The notes beneath the pieces were generated by a model. The model made no database searches. It was not told where the DNA came from and saw only the letters and a list, made by a program, of their open reading frames with translations. From an uncultured Bacilli bacterium (GTDB lineage Bacteria > Bacillota_I > Bacilli_A > RF39 > UBA660), in NCBI GenBank assembly GCA_947586825.1, contig CANPXU010000008.1, positions 1 to 40,105 of the forward strand: a stretch of DNA of 40,105 bases, written 5' to 3'. Each line of letters opens with the position of its first letter. Positions within the stretch are counted from its first letter, which is position 1. Shown one piece after another: positions 8,316 through 15,771 of the stretch. The position numbers were made by a program, and so were the translations under genes.

Positions 8316-10220
8316 TTATTCTTTTCTAAAACTATCTTCTAAAGTAAAGTCAACATTTTCTTCAATCCAATCTTTTCTTGGCTCTACTTTATCTCCCATT
8401 AAAACAGATACTCTTTTTTCAGCTAAAGCAGCATCTGTAATATTAACTTTTATTAAACTTCTAGATTTAGGATCCATAGTAGTTTCATATAACTCTTCCG
8501 GATTCATTTCACCTAAACCTTTAAATCTTTGTACTTTATAGGCTCCTTTAACAGTCTTTTTTCTTTCTTCAAGTTCTTCATCAGTTGCCACATACTCTTT
8601 ATATTTACCAAAATCCAAGGCATATAAAGGAGGATTTGCTATATAAAGCATACCAGCTTCAATTAAAGGTCGCATAAAACGATAGAAGAAAGTAAGAAGC
8701 AGTATTTGGATATGAGCTCCATCATCATCGGCATCGGTCATAATTATAACTTTGCCATAGTTACTATCTTTAGGATCAAATTCATTACCTACACCGGCAC
8801 CAATAGCATAAATAAGCGTATTTAATTCTTCGTTAGCATGAATATCGTTATTTGATGCTTTTTCCGTATTTAAAACTTTACCTCTTAAAGGTAAGATTGC
8901 TTGCGTTTCCCTATTTCTACCTGTTTTAGCAGAACCACCTGCAGAATCTCCCTCGACTAAGAAAAGTTCATTTTTACTTAAGTCTTTACCTGTTGCTTTG
9001 GCAAGTTTACCACTTAGGATCTTATCTTTCTTTTCTTTGCCCTTGCCATTTCTTACTTGTTCACGAGCTTTACGAGCAGCTTCTCTAGCCTCCATAGATT
9101 TAGTAGCTTTATTAATAATATTTAAAGCTGTTTCCCTGTTTTCCTCTAAAAAGAATTTGATTTGTTCATAAGTTATACTTTCAGTTATGCTTCTTGCTTC
9201 CGGTGTTCCTAATTTAGATTTAGTTTGTCCTTCGAATTGAAGTGAAGCTTCAGGAACCTTAAGACTAATAATGGCACTTAAGCCTTCCCTTACATCAGAA
9301 CCATCAAAAACTGTATTACCTTTTAAGATATTATTGTTTTTAATATAATCATTAAAGGCTTTAGTAATACCCGTTTTAAAACCTACTTCATGAGTACCAC
9401 CATCAGGGGTTTTAACATTATTAACAAATGATAAGATATTTTCATTATAAGTATCAGTATATTGCATCGCAACATCTACTTCAATACCATTTTTAACTCC
9501 TGAGAAAGATACAATATTACTAAGAGGATTCTTTCCCTCATTGATATATTCCACAAAGTTATTTAAACCATTTTTATAAGAATATACTTCTTTTTTATCA
9601 TCTTCCTCATCTATTACTTCAATAGTAAGACCAGATATTAAGAAAGCACTTTCTTGCATTCTTTCACATATCGTTGTATAGGAAAAATGACAATTCTTAA
9701 ATATTTCATAATCGGGTTTAAAAGTTACCGTTGTACCCGTCTTTTTGGATTCTCCTACTTGCTTTAAAGGGATAGCTACTTTACCCCCATCCTCAAAACG
9801 AATATTAGATATTTTTCCATCACGATAGATAACAACATCCATAAAGGAACTTAAAGCATTAACAACGGAGGCACCAACACCATGAAGACCACCAGAGACT
9901 TTATAGCCTGCTTCTTCAAATTTACCACCTGCATGAAGGATTGTATAAATAACTTCAGGAGTTGATTTACCACTTTCATGCATTCCAATAGGTACACCCC
10001 GACCATTATCGGTAACCGTGATACTTTCATCTTTATTTAAAGTTATCTTAATATAATCACCATAACCATTTATAGCTTCGTCTATTGCATTATCAACAAT
10101 TTCCCAAACTAAATGGTGTAAGCCTCTTTTATCAGTAGATCCTATATACATACCAGGTCTTTTACGAACAGCTTCAAGACCCTCCAAGATTTTTATTGAT
10201 GTTTCATCATAATTTGCCAT
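8316..10220 (-). CDS. parE: DNA topoisomerase IV subunit B
   Basis: The ATPase subunit of topoisomerase IV. The 634-residue protein has the GHKL ATP-binding motifs (EIVDNAIDEA, DNGRGVPIGMH, GGLHGVGASVVNAL), the QTKSKLG loop, the TOPRIM domain (LFLVEGDSAGGSAKTGRNRETQAILPLRGKV in parts; DADDDGAHI) and the C-terminal RFKGLGEMNPEELYETTMDP motif. The pairing with parC supports ParE over GyrB, and the sequence ends like Gram-positive ParE. A promoter (10236-10264) overlaps the terminator of the preceding gene. Shine-Dalgarno GGTGAG. Confidence 0.93.
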   Translation of the reverse strand: MANYDETSIKILEGLEAVRKRPGMYIGSTDKRGLHHLVWEIVDNAIDEAINGYGDYIKITLNKDESITVTDNGRGVPIGMHESGKSTPEVIYTILHAGGKFEEAGYKVSGGLHGVGASVVNALSSFMDVVIYRDGKISNIRFEDGGKVAIPLKQVGESKKTGTTVTFKPDYEIFKNCHFSYTTICERMQESAFLISGLTIEVIDEEDDKKEVYSYKNGLNNFVEYINEGKNPLSNIVSFSGVKNGIEVDVAMQYTDTYNENILSFVNNVKTPDGGTHEVGFKTGITKAFNDYIKNNNILKGNTVFDGSDVREGLSAIISLKVPEASLQFEGQTKSKLGTPEARSITESITYEQIKFFLEENRETALNIINKATKSMEAREAARKAREQVRNGKGKEKKDKILSGKLAKATGKDLSKNELFLVEGDSAGGSAKTGRNRETQAILPLRGKVLNTEKASNNDIHANEELNTLIYAIGAGVGNEFDPKDSNYGKVIIMTDADDDGAHIQILLLTFFYRFMRPLIEAGMLYIANPPLYALDFGKYKEYVATDEELEERKKTVKGAYKVQRFKGLGEMNPEELYETTMDPKSRSLIKVNITDAALAEKRVSVLMGDKVEPRKDWIEENVDFTLEDSFRKE

Positions 10221-10235
10221 ACTCTCACCATTTTA

Positions 10236-10264
10236 ATTATAAACAAAAAAGAAGATTTTCGCAA
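10236..10264 (-). promoter_or_regulatory. Sigma-A-type promoter for parE-tdk-parC
   Basis: Minus-strand TTGCGA, 17-base spacer, TATAAT, ending about 16 bases before the parE start. The -35 hexamer lies inside the loop and arm of the terminator hairpin at 10249-10271, so terminator and promoter share bases. Confidence 0.6.
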
Positions 10265-10271
10265 TCTTCTT
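10245..10271 (-). terminator. Rho-independent terminator upstream of parE
   Basis: Minus-strand hairpin AAGAAGATT / AATCTTCTT with a 5-base loop followed by TTTTTT. It ends the transcript of the accessory block. Confidence 0.8.
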
Positions 10272-10288
10272 GACAGTTAATACTAAGT

Positions 10289-10627
10289 TTATTGATCTTC
10301 AACTTCATCTTCACTATCTAACATATCATATTTACTAGTTAATACATCATACACTTCTTTATTAACTTTAAATGGTCCTTCAGAATCTGTAGCTTTAACA
10401 ATTTCAATTGTTATATCTGGTAAAAATGTAAAAACATATATAAATGATGTTGCATCATTGTTAGGGCCGAAGAATATTACTGAAGTATCCCATATTTGAT
10501 CTATTAGCACATTTTCCATATAAGGGTTATTATCAAAATCATAATCTATATCTGAATCGCTGACAATAATGTTTACCCTGTCACCTTCTTTAAAAGAAAA
10601 ATCAGATATATTTTTTAAAAGCCTAAC
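10289..10627 (-). pseudogene. Truncated second copy of the CpaB/SAF-like membrane protein gene
   Basis: The frame is open from 10657 but the only ATG is at 10519, giving 76 residues. Similarity to the intact 169-aa protein at 11711-12220 clearly begins upstream of that ATG: NISDFSFKEGDRVNIIVSD here against NIDSFLFQKNERVNIIVTD there, then PYMENV in both, and KATDSEGPFKVNKEV against KPTDKNGAFKINKEL. The N-terminal membrane anchor is lost. The break lies next to a decayed copy of the 3' end of the HTH gene, so this is part of a degraded duplication. The short 76-aa frame might still be translated; no Shine-Dalgarno is obvious. Confidence 0.7.
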
Positions 10628-10639
10628 AAGATTTAAGAG

Positions 10640-10651
10640 TTTTGTACAAAA
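10640..10651. promoter_or_regulatory. 12-bp palindrome TTTTGTACAAAA (copy 1)
   Basis: Perfect palindrome, also present at 12289-12300 in the same position of the intact block (just behind the HTH gene 3' end). Operator-like; kept in both copies while flanking bases diverged. Confidence 0.45.
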
Positions 10652-10668
10652 TAGAGTCTACTTGTAAT

Positions 10669-10803
10669 TTAGTAATAAGCTCCCAAGCTAGAATTAAATA
10701 TTTTTTCATACGAATATAATTTATGAAAATTTAATTTATAATTATAAGTCTTATCTTTATTATTATCAAAGTAAATTGAAATAAAAATATCATCATTTAT
10801 ATC
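10669..10803 (-). pseudogene. Remnant of the 3' end of an HTH membrane regulator gene
   Basis: The minus strand encodes 44 residues ending FHKLYSYEKIFNSSLGAYY and then a stop. This matches the end of the intact 233-aa regulator at 12317-13018 (FHKLYAYEKIFNSSLGAYY, 18 of 19 identical). The whole DNA-binding domain and membrane segment are missing; the remnant is joined directly to a copy of the terminator at 10813-10840. There is no start codon or Shine-Dalgarno, so it is a fossil of a duplicated gene. Confidence 0.8.
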
Positions 10804-10812
10804 AAATAAATA

Positions 10813-10840
10813 AAGATTACACTTTTTAAAATGTAATCTT
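10813..10840 (-). terminator. Terminator hairpin (copy of 13053-13081)
   Basis: Arms AAGATTAC and GTAATCTT around an A/T-rich loop. It is the duplicate of the hairpin behind the lipoprotein gene and now probably terminates the 251-aa gene; the T-run is interrupted (TTTATTTATTT). Confidence 0.6.
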
Positions 10841-10844
10841 ATTA

Positions 10845-10904
10845 TTAATTTCTTAATAGTACTAAATTTTCCGGTAATTCCATAGAATCATTTATTATAA
10901 TAAA
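10845..10904 (-). pseudogene. Remnant of the 3' end of the lipoprotein gene
   Basis: Encodes NDSMELPENLVLLRN followed by TAA, identical to the last 15 residues of the 288-aa lipoprotein (13088-13954), in the same position relative to its terminator. Only the tail remains, and it directly follows the stop codon of the 251-aa secreted protein. Confidence 0.8.
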
Positions 10905-11660
10905 TTAATTCATTGATACAGAGGTAAAATCAAATGTTACACCATCAAAATTAGTATATAAAGATCTTATAGTTGAAGGATAATAAAACACATTCCCAAG
11001 GCCGGCAGAATTAAAAGTATATTCTTGTGATTGTTCAAGTGTTACATCCTTCCATGCGTGTTGATAGGAACCTGAAACTGTTGTTTCGGCGGATGATGTA
11101 AAATGTCCCGTAAATTCCATATAACAAAGTAATGCTCCTGTTGCATCATTAAGTAAATTCATTGAGGTACCAACACCATTGGAATTATATTTAGTGTTAT
11201 TTCCTGTTAGAGAATAGTTTATTACTCCATATCCATAATCTTGTTTAACTTTCCATTCATCAATAACAAGGTTATTGGACCATCTAAAGCCCATAATGTC
11301 AAAAGATTTCATATCTGGTAATGGGTTCCATATAGCACTTAATAAAAACAAATATTGTTTATTCGGTTTTAATAAAGATACATCAATATTTAAAGACAAA
11401 TCTGAAATAGGATGTATAGTTGCAATTGTCGACGGAACATAATTAGGCTTTATTTTTTCTACATCTCCATTTAAAGCACCATTTATAAAGTCTTCATTTG
11501 CTAAATCAGCAAAAGTTTTGCCAAAATTTCCTTCAATATAATCATATTCTTCTTGAGTCATAGAAACGCCATTTCTATTAACAATAATACTTGATTTTTC
11601 ACTTGCATATACATTTAAACAAGGTGTAAGTAAAATTAATATTATCAATGCTTTTTTCAT
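10905..11660 (-). CDS. Secreted protein of unknown function
   Basis: A 251-residue protein with a clear signal peptide (MKKALIILILLTPCLNVYAS, cut probably after the Ala-Ser region near residue 20). The mature part begins with a charged helix (MTQEEYDYIEGNFGKTFADLANEDFINGAL), then a long stretch rich in Ser, Thr, Asn and aromatic residues that looks like a beta-sandwich. No known domain was recognised. It lies last in the accessory block behind the CpaB/SAF-like protein, and its stop codon is fused to the decayed duplicate of the block. Probably exported together with the lipoprotein encoded upstream. Function not assigned. Confidence 0.75.
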   Translation of the reverse strand: MKKALIILILLTPCLNVYASEKSSIIVNRNGVSMTQEEYDYIEGNFGKTFADLANEDFINGALNGDVEKIKPNYVPSTIATIHPISDLSLNIDVSLLKPNKQYLFLLSAIWNPLPDMKSFDIMGFRWSNNLVIDEWKVKQDYGYGVINYSLTGNNTKYNSNGVGTSMNLLNDATGALLCYMEFTGHFTSSAETTVSGSYQHAWKDVTLEQSQEYTFNSAGLGNVFYYPSTIRSLYTNFDGVTFDFTSVSMN

Positions 11661-11710
11661 TTTATTCGTCTCACTTTCTTATCCTATTTTACTAATTAAA
11701 CTCACTTTTC

Positions 11711-12220
11711 TTAATTGGTAGCTTCTAAAGATTGGTAATTTTCTGCAAATAAATTATTTAGTTCTTTATTAATTTTAAAAGCGCCATTTTTGTCTGTTGG
11801 CTTTTCAATCTTAATAGTCATTGCTGAAGAAAACTGAGCTATAGTTAATATATTTAAATATTCATTAGGAATAGATACACATATATCTTCATCTCTAACA
11901 TTTATTATTTTAACATTTTCCATATATGGTGGAAGTTTTTCATAATCATATTCCGTATTTGTATCCGTTACGATAATATTTACTCTTTCATTTTTTTGGA
12001 ATAAAAAACTATCAATATTTGCTATTTCTGATTTGGCAATACAACTAATAGCAGAATTTTCTTCTCCTATTGTTTCATCATAGTTATCAAACATAGTACT
12101 TTCTTTTTTATTCGTTGCAATGATTATTACACCTATAGCTATAATTATTAATATAATGACTATAATACTACCTAACACTAATCTTGATCTTTCTTTTGGA
12201 GTTTTATTTATATTACTCAT
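11711..12220 (-). CDS. Single-pass membrane protein, weakly CpaB/SAF-like
   Basis: A 169-residue protein with a strong membrane helix at about residues 15-35 (VLGSIIVIILIIIAIGVIIIA) and an outside domain. The outside part contains FLFQKNERVNIIVTDTNTEYDYE, similar to the 'G-D-R-V-D-V-I-x-T' stretch of SAF domains in CpaB-type Flp pilus proteins; this resemblance is weak. A truncated paralogue lies at 10289-10627. It sits between the HTH regulator and the secreted protein. Upstream are two palindromes, TTTTGTACAAAA (12289-12300) and a 16-bp one (12238-12253) close to the start, so it may be the regulated target of the upstream HTH protein. Shine-Dalgarno AAAGGAG. Confidence 0.7.
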   Translation of the reverse strand: MSNINKTPKERSRLVLGSIIVIILIIIAIGVIIIATNKKESTMFDNYDETIGEENSAISCIAKSEIANIDSFLFQKNERVNIIVTDTNTEYDYEKLPPYMENVKIINVRDEDICVSIPNEYLNILTIAQFSSAMTIKIEKPTDKNGAFKINKELNNLFAENYQSLEATN

Positions 12221-12237
12221 TAAATTGTCTCCTTTCT

Positions 12238-12253
12238 ACTTTAAAAAGTAGCA
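12238..12253. promoter_or_regulatory. 16-bp palindrome upstream of the 169-aa membrane protein gene
   Basis: CTACTTT-AA-AAAGTAG, perfect 7-bp arms, 18 bases before the ATG at 12220 and just before its Shine-Dalgarno. Either an operator or a small 5'-UTR hairpin. Confidence 0.45.
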
Positions 12254-12288
12254 TGTAAAAGCATCCAAAATCCAACAAAACCTGATAA

Positions 12289-12300
12289 TTTTGTACAAAA
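12289..12300. promoter_or_regulatory. 12-bp palindrome TTTTGTACAAAA (copy 2)
   Basis: Perfect palindrome 17 bases behind the HTH regulator stop codon and about 69 bases upstream of the next gene. It recurs at 10640-10651 in the decayed duplicate. Candidate operator of the HTH regulator. Confidence 0.5.
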
Positions 12301-12316
12301 CCTCTCTAATTGTATT

Positions 12317-13018
12317 TTAATAATAAGCTCCCAAGCTAGAATTAAATATTTTTTCATAAGCATATAATTTATGAAATTTTAATTCATAAGTATAGTTTTT
12401 ATCGCCATAACTGATAGTAATAAATAGATTATTAGAAATATCAAAATCTTTATTAAAATGAATACTATCACTTTTTCTTTCTATGATATAAATATTATCT
12501 TGATATTTATTTCGATAAATAGATACCTTACTATCTTGAGATGATTTGTAGTATACATTTATATTATACTCGGCTTCTACTGGCGGAGTTATAGTACCTA
12601 ATTTTAATATATATTCATCACCTGTTTCAATAAATATTGAATCGCTCATACTAATAACATCACTATCAATACTAGCATAATAAACATTTATTTTATTCCG
12701 ATTTATTATTAGTACTGATGCTATTATTGGCATAACAATACACAATATTATTAAAAAAATTATTAAGACTCTTTTAATTATTATTTTACTTTTATCTAAA
12801 ACAATTTTTCTATCATAAAATTCTCTTTTTAATTGTTCAAAATTAATATCCAGCTCTTCGCACAAAGATTTTAATACCAAAATATCTGGCTTATTCTTAT
12901 CTTTTTCCCAATTAGCTATAGACTGCTGTGTAGTATTAATAATGTTTGCTAAAGCATTTTGACTTAAGTTATGTTTTTTTCTTGCTTCTTTGATAATAGT
13001 TCCTAAACTTTCCTTCAT
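12317..13018 (-). CDS. Membrane-anchored Cro/C1-type HTH regulator
   Basis: A 233-residue protein with an N-terminal XRE-family helix-turn-helix (about residues 8-62: IIKEARKKHNLSQNALANIINTTQQSIANWEKDKNKPD), a basic linker, one membrane helix near residues 86-108 (KRVLIIFLIILCIVMPIIASVLII), and a beta-rich domain of about 120 residues that would lie outside the cell. This layout suggests a one-component sensor that reads an external cue and acts on DNA directly. It has its own promoter (TGTTATAAT at 13036-13044). The tail is duplicated at 10669-10803. The target is unknown; neighbouring envelope genes are the best guess. Confidence 0.85.
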   Translation of the reverse strand: MKESLGTIIKEARKKHNLSQNALANIINTTQQSIANWEKDKNKPDILVLKSLCEELDINFEQLKREFYDRKIVLDKSKIIIKRVLIIFLIILCIVMPIIASVLIINRNKINVYYASIDSDVISMSDSIFIETGDEYILKLGTITPPVEAEYNINVYYKSSQDSKVSIYRNKYQDNIYIIERKSDSIHFNKDFDISNNLFITISYGDKNYTYELKFHKLYAYEKIFNSSLGAYY

Positions 13019-13035
13019 AATGGACTCCTAAAATA

Positions 13036-13044
13036 ATTATAACA
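13036..13044 (-). promoter_or_regulatory. Extended -10 promoter for the HTH regulator
   Basis: Minus-strand TGTTATAAT (TGn plus TATAAT) 17 bases before the start codon region, directly behind the terminator of the lipoprotein gene. No good -35, as expected for an extended -10 promoter. Confidence 0.55.
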
Positions 13045-13052
13045 AATTAAAA

Positions 13053-13081
13053 AAGATTACGCTTTTTAAAAATGTAATCTT
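13053..13081 (-). terminator. Rho-independent terminator of the lipoprotein gene
   Basis: Minus-strand arms AAGATTAC and GTAATCTT, A/T-rich loop, then TTTTTT. A duplicate lies at 10813-10840. Confidence 0.8.
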
Positions 13082-13087
13082 CCTTTA

Positions 13088-13954
13088 TTAATTTCTTAAT
13101 AATACTAAATTCTCAGGTAATTCCATAGAATCATTTGGATATAATAAATTATGAATTTTAGTTGCTAAATCAATATATGTTTCATATAAGCTTTCTTGTT
13201 CATTTAAAGTAGCATCTAAATGGCCAAATAATTCAAGCCATATGTTCATATCATAAATATCTGTAGGAGCTAAAGATAAAACATATAAATTTTCGAGTTC
13301 ATCTAAATAAACATCAATACTTGCTCCAGTTTTATTCATATCTTCTTTAATGCGAAGATATGCTGGATCATCTTTAAACATTTCATCTAATGCTTCTTCA
13401 ATAGGCATTGGTGTAACTTCTTTTAAAGCCTCTAAAATAGTAGGACAAACTAGCTTATCAAATTCATTTAAGCTATGCTCTTCAGCACACGTACATAAAT
13501 GTGTAACAGCAGCTAAAGGATAATATAGATAATATGCATTTTGCATTTCACTTAAAGTACTTTGTAAAGTTCCTACTGTTTGTTCATATTCTTCATCAGA
13601 TAGTCCCATAGGATAAGCGGCATATACTACGACATTTTTAAGTTCTTCTTGAACTTTACTATCATTAATATCAACTGATTTATTTTTTAAATTATCAAAG
13701 GTAGCTTTAGATACCTCTAAATTGGTATATTCTTCGGGAGTTTCTAATACCTCTTCGATATTTTCATCAGGAAGACTATCTAAATAACTATAATATTCTG
13801 CTAACTTATCATTAGTTGTTCCCTCAAAGGATGTTATTGCACTTTCTGTAGGTGCTACAGGTGCATTTATCTCATCTGAATTTGCACAACCTGGTATCAT
13901 ACCAAAAGCAATTGATGCACTTAAAAGAAAAGATAATAATTTTTTAGGTTTCAT
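13088..13954 (-). CDS. Lipoprotein of unknown function
   Basis: A 288-residue protein with a lipoprotein signal: MKPKKLLSFLLSASIAFG followed by MIPGC, where Cys23 would be lipidated (Pro at the -2 position is unusual). The mature protein is acidic and almost entirely helical (for example NDKLAEYYSYLDSLPDENIEEVLETPEEY), with a Cys pair at HLCTCAEEH. No family was recognised. It has its own strong promoter (13992-14019) and terminator. The last 15 residues are duplicated at 10845-10904. Its position upstream of the membrane HTH regulator suggests a shared envelope function. Confidence 0.8.
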   Translation of the reverse strand: MKPKKLLSFLLSASIAFGMIPGCANSDEINAPVAPTESAITSFEGTTNDKLAEYYSYLDSLPDENIEEVLETPEEYTNLEVSKATFDNLKNKSVDINDSKVQEELKNVVVYAAYPMGLSDEEYEQTVGTLQSTLSEMQNAYYLYYPLAAVTHLCTCAEEHSLNEFDKLVCPTILEALKEVTPMPIEEALDEMFKDDPAYLRIKEDMNKTGASIDVYLDELENLYVLSLAPTDIYDMNIWLELFGHLDATLNEQESLYETYIDLATKIHNLLYPNDSMELPENLVLLRN

Positions 13955-13991
13955 ATATTCCTTTATTTTCCCTTTTTCTTAACGGAAAGTT

Positions 13992-14019
13992 ATTATACTC
14001 TTCTATAAAAAAAAGTCAA
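13992..14019 (-). promoter_or_regulatory. Sigma-A-type promoter for the lipoprotein gene
   Basis: Minus-strand TTGACT, 16-base spacer, TATAAT, about 38 bases before the ATG. The -35 lies within the T-tract region of the upstream terminator. Confidence 0.7.
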
Positions 14020-14034
14020 GATAATCGTATTATC
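14020..14034 (-). terminator. Short terminator hairpin of the 406-aa gene
   Basis: Minus-strand GATAAT-ACG-ATTATC, followed after 5 bases by eight T. The stop codon lies inside the stem. Only 6 base pairs, so weak. Confidence 0.5.
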
Positions 14035-15250
14035 CGACTCTAGAGAAAAAATCATCCCACCAATAAATTCCATTTGAATACACTATTGAACTTTGAGGAG
14101 CAAAAGCAACCCCATTTTCATCCATTACAGTGGCATAATAAGTATTACCTTGTTGAGTCCAAGTACCGGTTAAAATCACAGGAACACCATTATTTACACT
14201 AGCCATACTATCCCAAGATACCACTAGTGTTCCACCAACATTAAAAGTAACACTACCTGGAGGCCCACTGAAAGTGCCTACAACAGAATATATTTGTGAA
14301 TCATCTATAATAGGCTCTTCTGTCTGAGGATAATAATTAACTGGAGGTAATTCTACAGAACCAGAATTAGATTCATTTTGATCATTATTATTAGTTTCTT
14401 CAATAGGCTCATTATCTTGAGGTATCTCATTAACACCTTCAATATAAGAAAAAGCATCTATTATTTTCTTTTCAAGATTCTTTTGCTCTGTTGCTGTTAA
14501 ATAATCTGAAGTCCTTATTAATACTGTACCAATAACAGTATGAGAACCTGAAGCTAAAATGCCACCATCAAATCCTGCTAAATAGTCTCTTCTTTTAATA
14601 GCATCTTCTTCCTTAGAATATACTTCTATTGTGCCTCCTGCATCTGTTCCTTTGTCTATTAATGTATTACCATATACTTCATATTGATTAACATTTGAAC
14701 TCGAAAAATAAACAGTAGCAGTGTATCCACCCGGTTTATTTAGTTGACCATTTGGATCATTATCTTCAGTTACAGCACTTACATCAGTGATTTCATCAAT
14801 AGTTTGTAATCTTTGAATAATAAATTCTTCTGTTGGGTTAGTTAATTGTTTATATACTTTAATACTGATTTCATAATCATTTATTGCTTTCTTTAAATCT
14901 TCTATAATATTTGTGTAATCGGGAGGTGTCTTTAGACTTTTTGTTTTTTCTTTAATTTTTTTAGTAGTAAAGGGCCTACTATCTAATACAACTCTTGAAG
15001 CTTGAGCCTTTTTCTTTGTAGCTTTAGCATTAGTCACGACTTCATCATTTACTACTTTTTCTTTAGAATTAATCAGTTGTTCTACTTTTTTTATATATTT
15101 GTCTAATTCACTATTTTTATCTTTTATTACATCTACCACTTTATTATATTCTTTTACGGCATTAATATATGGTCTTCCGACAAATAAAAAAGTTATTGTC
15201 CCTAATGCTATAACAATAACTAATACTGATATTAATAATTTCTTTTTCAC
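14030..15250 (-). CDS. Membrane-anchored extracellular protein of unknown function
   Basis: A 406-residue protein starting with GTG (Shine-Dalgarno AAGGAG). An N-terminal membrane helix (residues 4-24, LLISVLVIVIALGTITFLFV) is followed by a Lys/Glu-rich coiled coil (about 30-140) with an internal basic patch, then a compact domain (about 150-270, including GGYTATVYFSSSNVNQYEVYG and FDGGILASGSHTVIGTVLIR), an Asn/Glu/Pro linker, and a C-terminal beta-rich domain ending WWDDFFSRVG. No family recognised. It follows a small membrane protein gene and may be part of the same envelope block. Presumably surface exposed. Confidence 0.75.
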   Translation of the reverse strand: MKKKLLISVLVIVIALGTITFLFVGRPYINAVKEYNKVVDVIKDKNSELDKYIKKVEQLINSKEKVVNDEVVTNAKATKKKAQASRVVLDSRPFTTKKIKEKTKSLKTPPDYTNIIEDLKKAINDYEISIKVYKQLTNPTEEFIIQRLQTIDEITDVSAVTEDNDPNGQLNKPGGYTATVYFSSSNVNQYEVYGNTLIDKGTDAGGTIEVYSKEEDAIKRRDYLAGFDGGILASGSHTVIGTVLIRTSDYLTATEQKNLEKKIIDAFSYIEGVNEIPQDNEPIEETNNNDQNESNSGSVELPPVNYYPQTEEPIIDDSQIYSVVGTFSGPPGSVTFNVGGTLVVSWDSMASVNNGVPVILTGTWTQQGNTYYATVMDENGVAFAPQSSIVYSNGIYWWDDFFSRVG

Positions 15251-15265
15251 TGCTAACTCCTTATA

Positions 15266-15700
15266 TTATCTTTTTAACTTAGGAAGAACCATCTCTTTAG
15301 TATCTTCATATAGAAAATCAACGGTCTCTTCAGGCTTTTTCTTTGTTAGTTTTTCTAAGCTATCTAATTCTTTATCTATAGAATCTGAAATCTTATCGAA
15401 GTCATCAATATTAACGGTTTTTATCCCACTATCTTCATTTAATTTAGGAAGCTCTATTGTTCTTGTATATTCATAAGAGCTATCTTCTGGTTCTTTTACT
15501 TCTACCTTTTCTTTTTCACTAGTTTCTTTAAAGGCATCTTCAGCTTTCAATTTTTCTAATTTACGAGTTTCAACTAGTTTTTGATCTTTTCTGCCCCAAA
15601 AGTAAACAACGATAAAAGCAATAACTAAAAGAATTATAAAAAGGCCTAAAAATATAGGAAAGTTTTCATTAGAGTATAGGGAAATAACAAAATCTTTCAC
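15266..15700 (-). CDS. Small single-pass membrane protein with acidic cytoplasmic-type tail
   Basis: I place the start at the GTG at 15700 (144 residues), which has AGAGGTG as Shine-Dalgarno; a longer frame back to 15757 begins with a basic stretch that lacks one. A membrane helix near residues 15-37 (FLGLFIILLVIAFIVVYFWG) precedes a highly charged helical tail with two repeated short motifs, YEYTRTIELPKL and YEDTKEMVLPKL. Such paired motifs suggest a docking or interaction tail. It lies 15 bases upstream of the 406-aa envelope gene, so the two are probably co-expressed. No known family. Confidence 0.7.
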   Translation of the reverse strand: MKDFVISLYSNENFPIFLGLFIILLVIAFIVVYFWGRKDQKLVETRKLEKLKAEDAFKETSEKEKVEVKEPEDSSYEYTRTIELPKLNEDSGIKTVNIDDFDKISDSIDKELDSLEKLTKKKPEETVDFLYEDTKEMVLPKLKR

Positions 15701-15728
15701 TCTTAGACACCTCTTTATTCTAATTAAA

Positions 15729-15737
15729 ATTTTATCA
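15729..15737 (-). promoter_or_regulatory. Extended -10 promoter for the 15266-15700 gene
   Basis: Minus-strand TGATAAAAT about 28 bases before the GTG start, right behind the truB terminator. Confidence 0.45.
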
Positions 15738-15747
15738 CGAAGACTAA

Positions 15748-15766
15748 TAAAAAACAATAAAATTGT
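15748..15766 (-). terminator. Terminator at the end of the rimP-to-truB operon
   Basis: Minus-strand ACAAT-TTT-ATTGT followed by TTTTTT. The stem is only 5 base pairs of mostly A/T, so efficiency is uncertain, but the position right behind truB fits. Confidence 0.5.
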
Positions 15767-15771
15767 GAAAT

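Noticed and set aside
10289-10519. Intact 76-aa gene
   Set aside because: Homology to the 169-aa paralogue extends upstream of its only ATG and no Shine-Dalgarno is seen, so a truncated copy is more likely.
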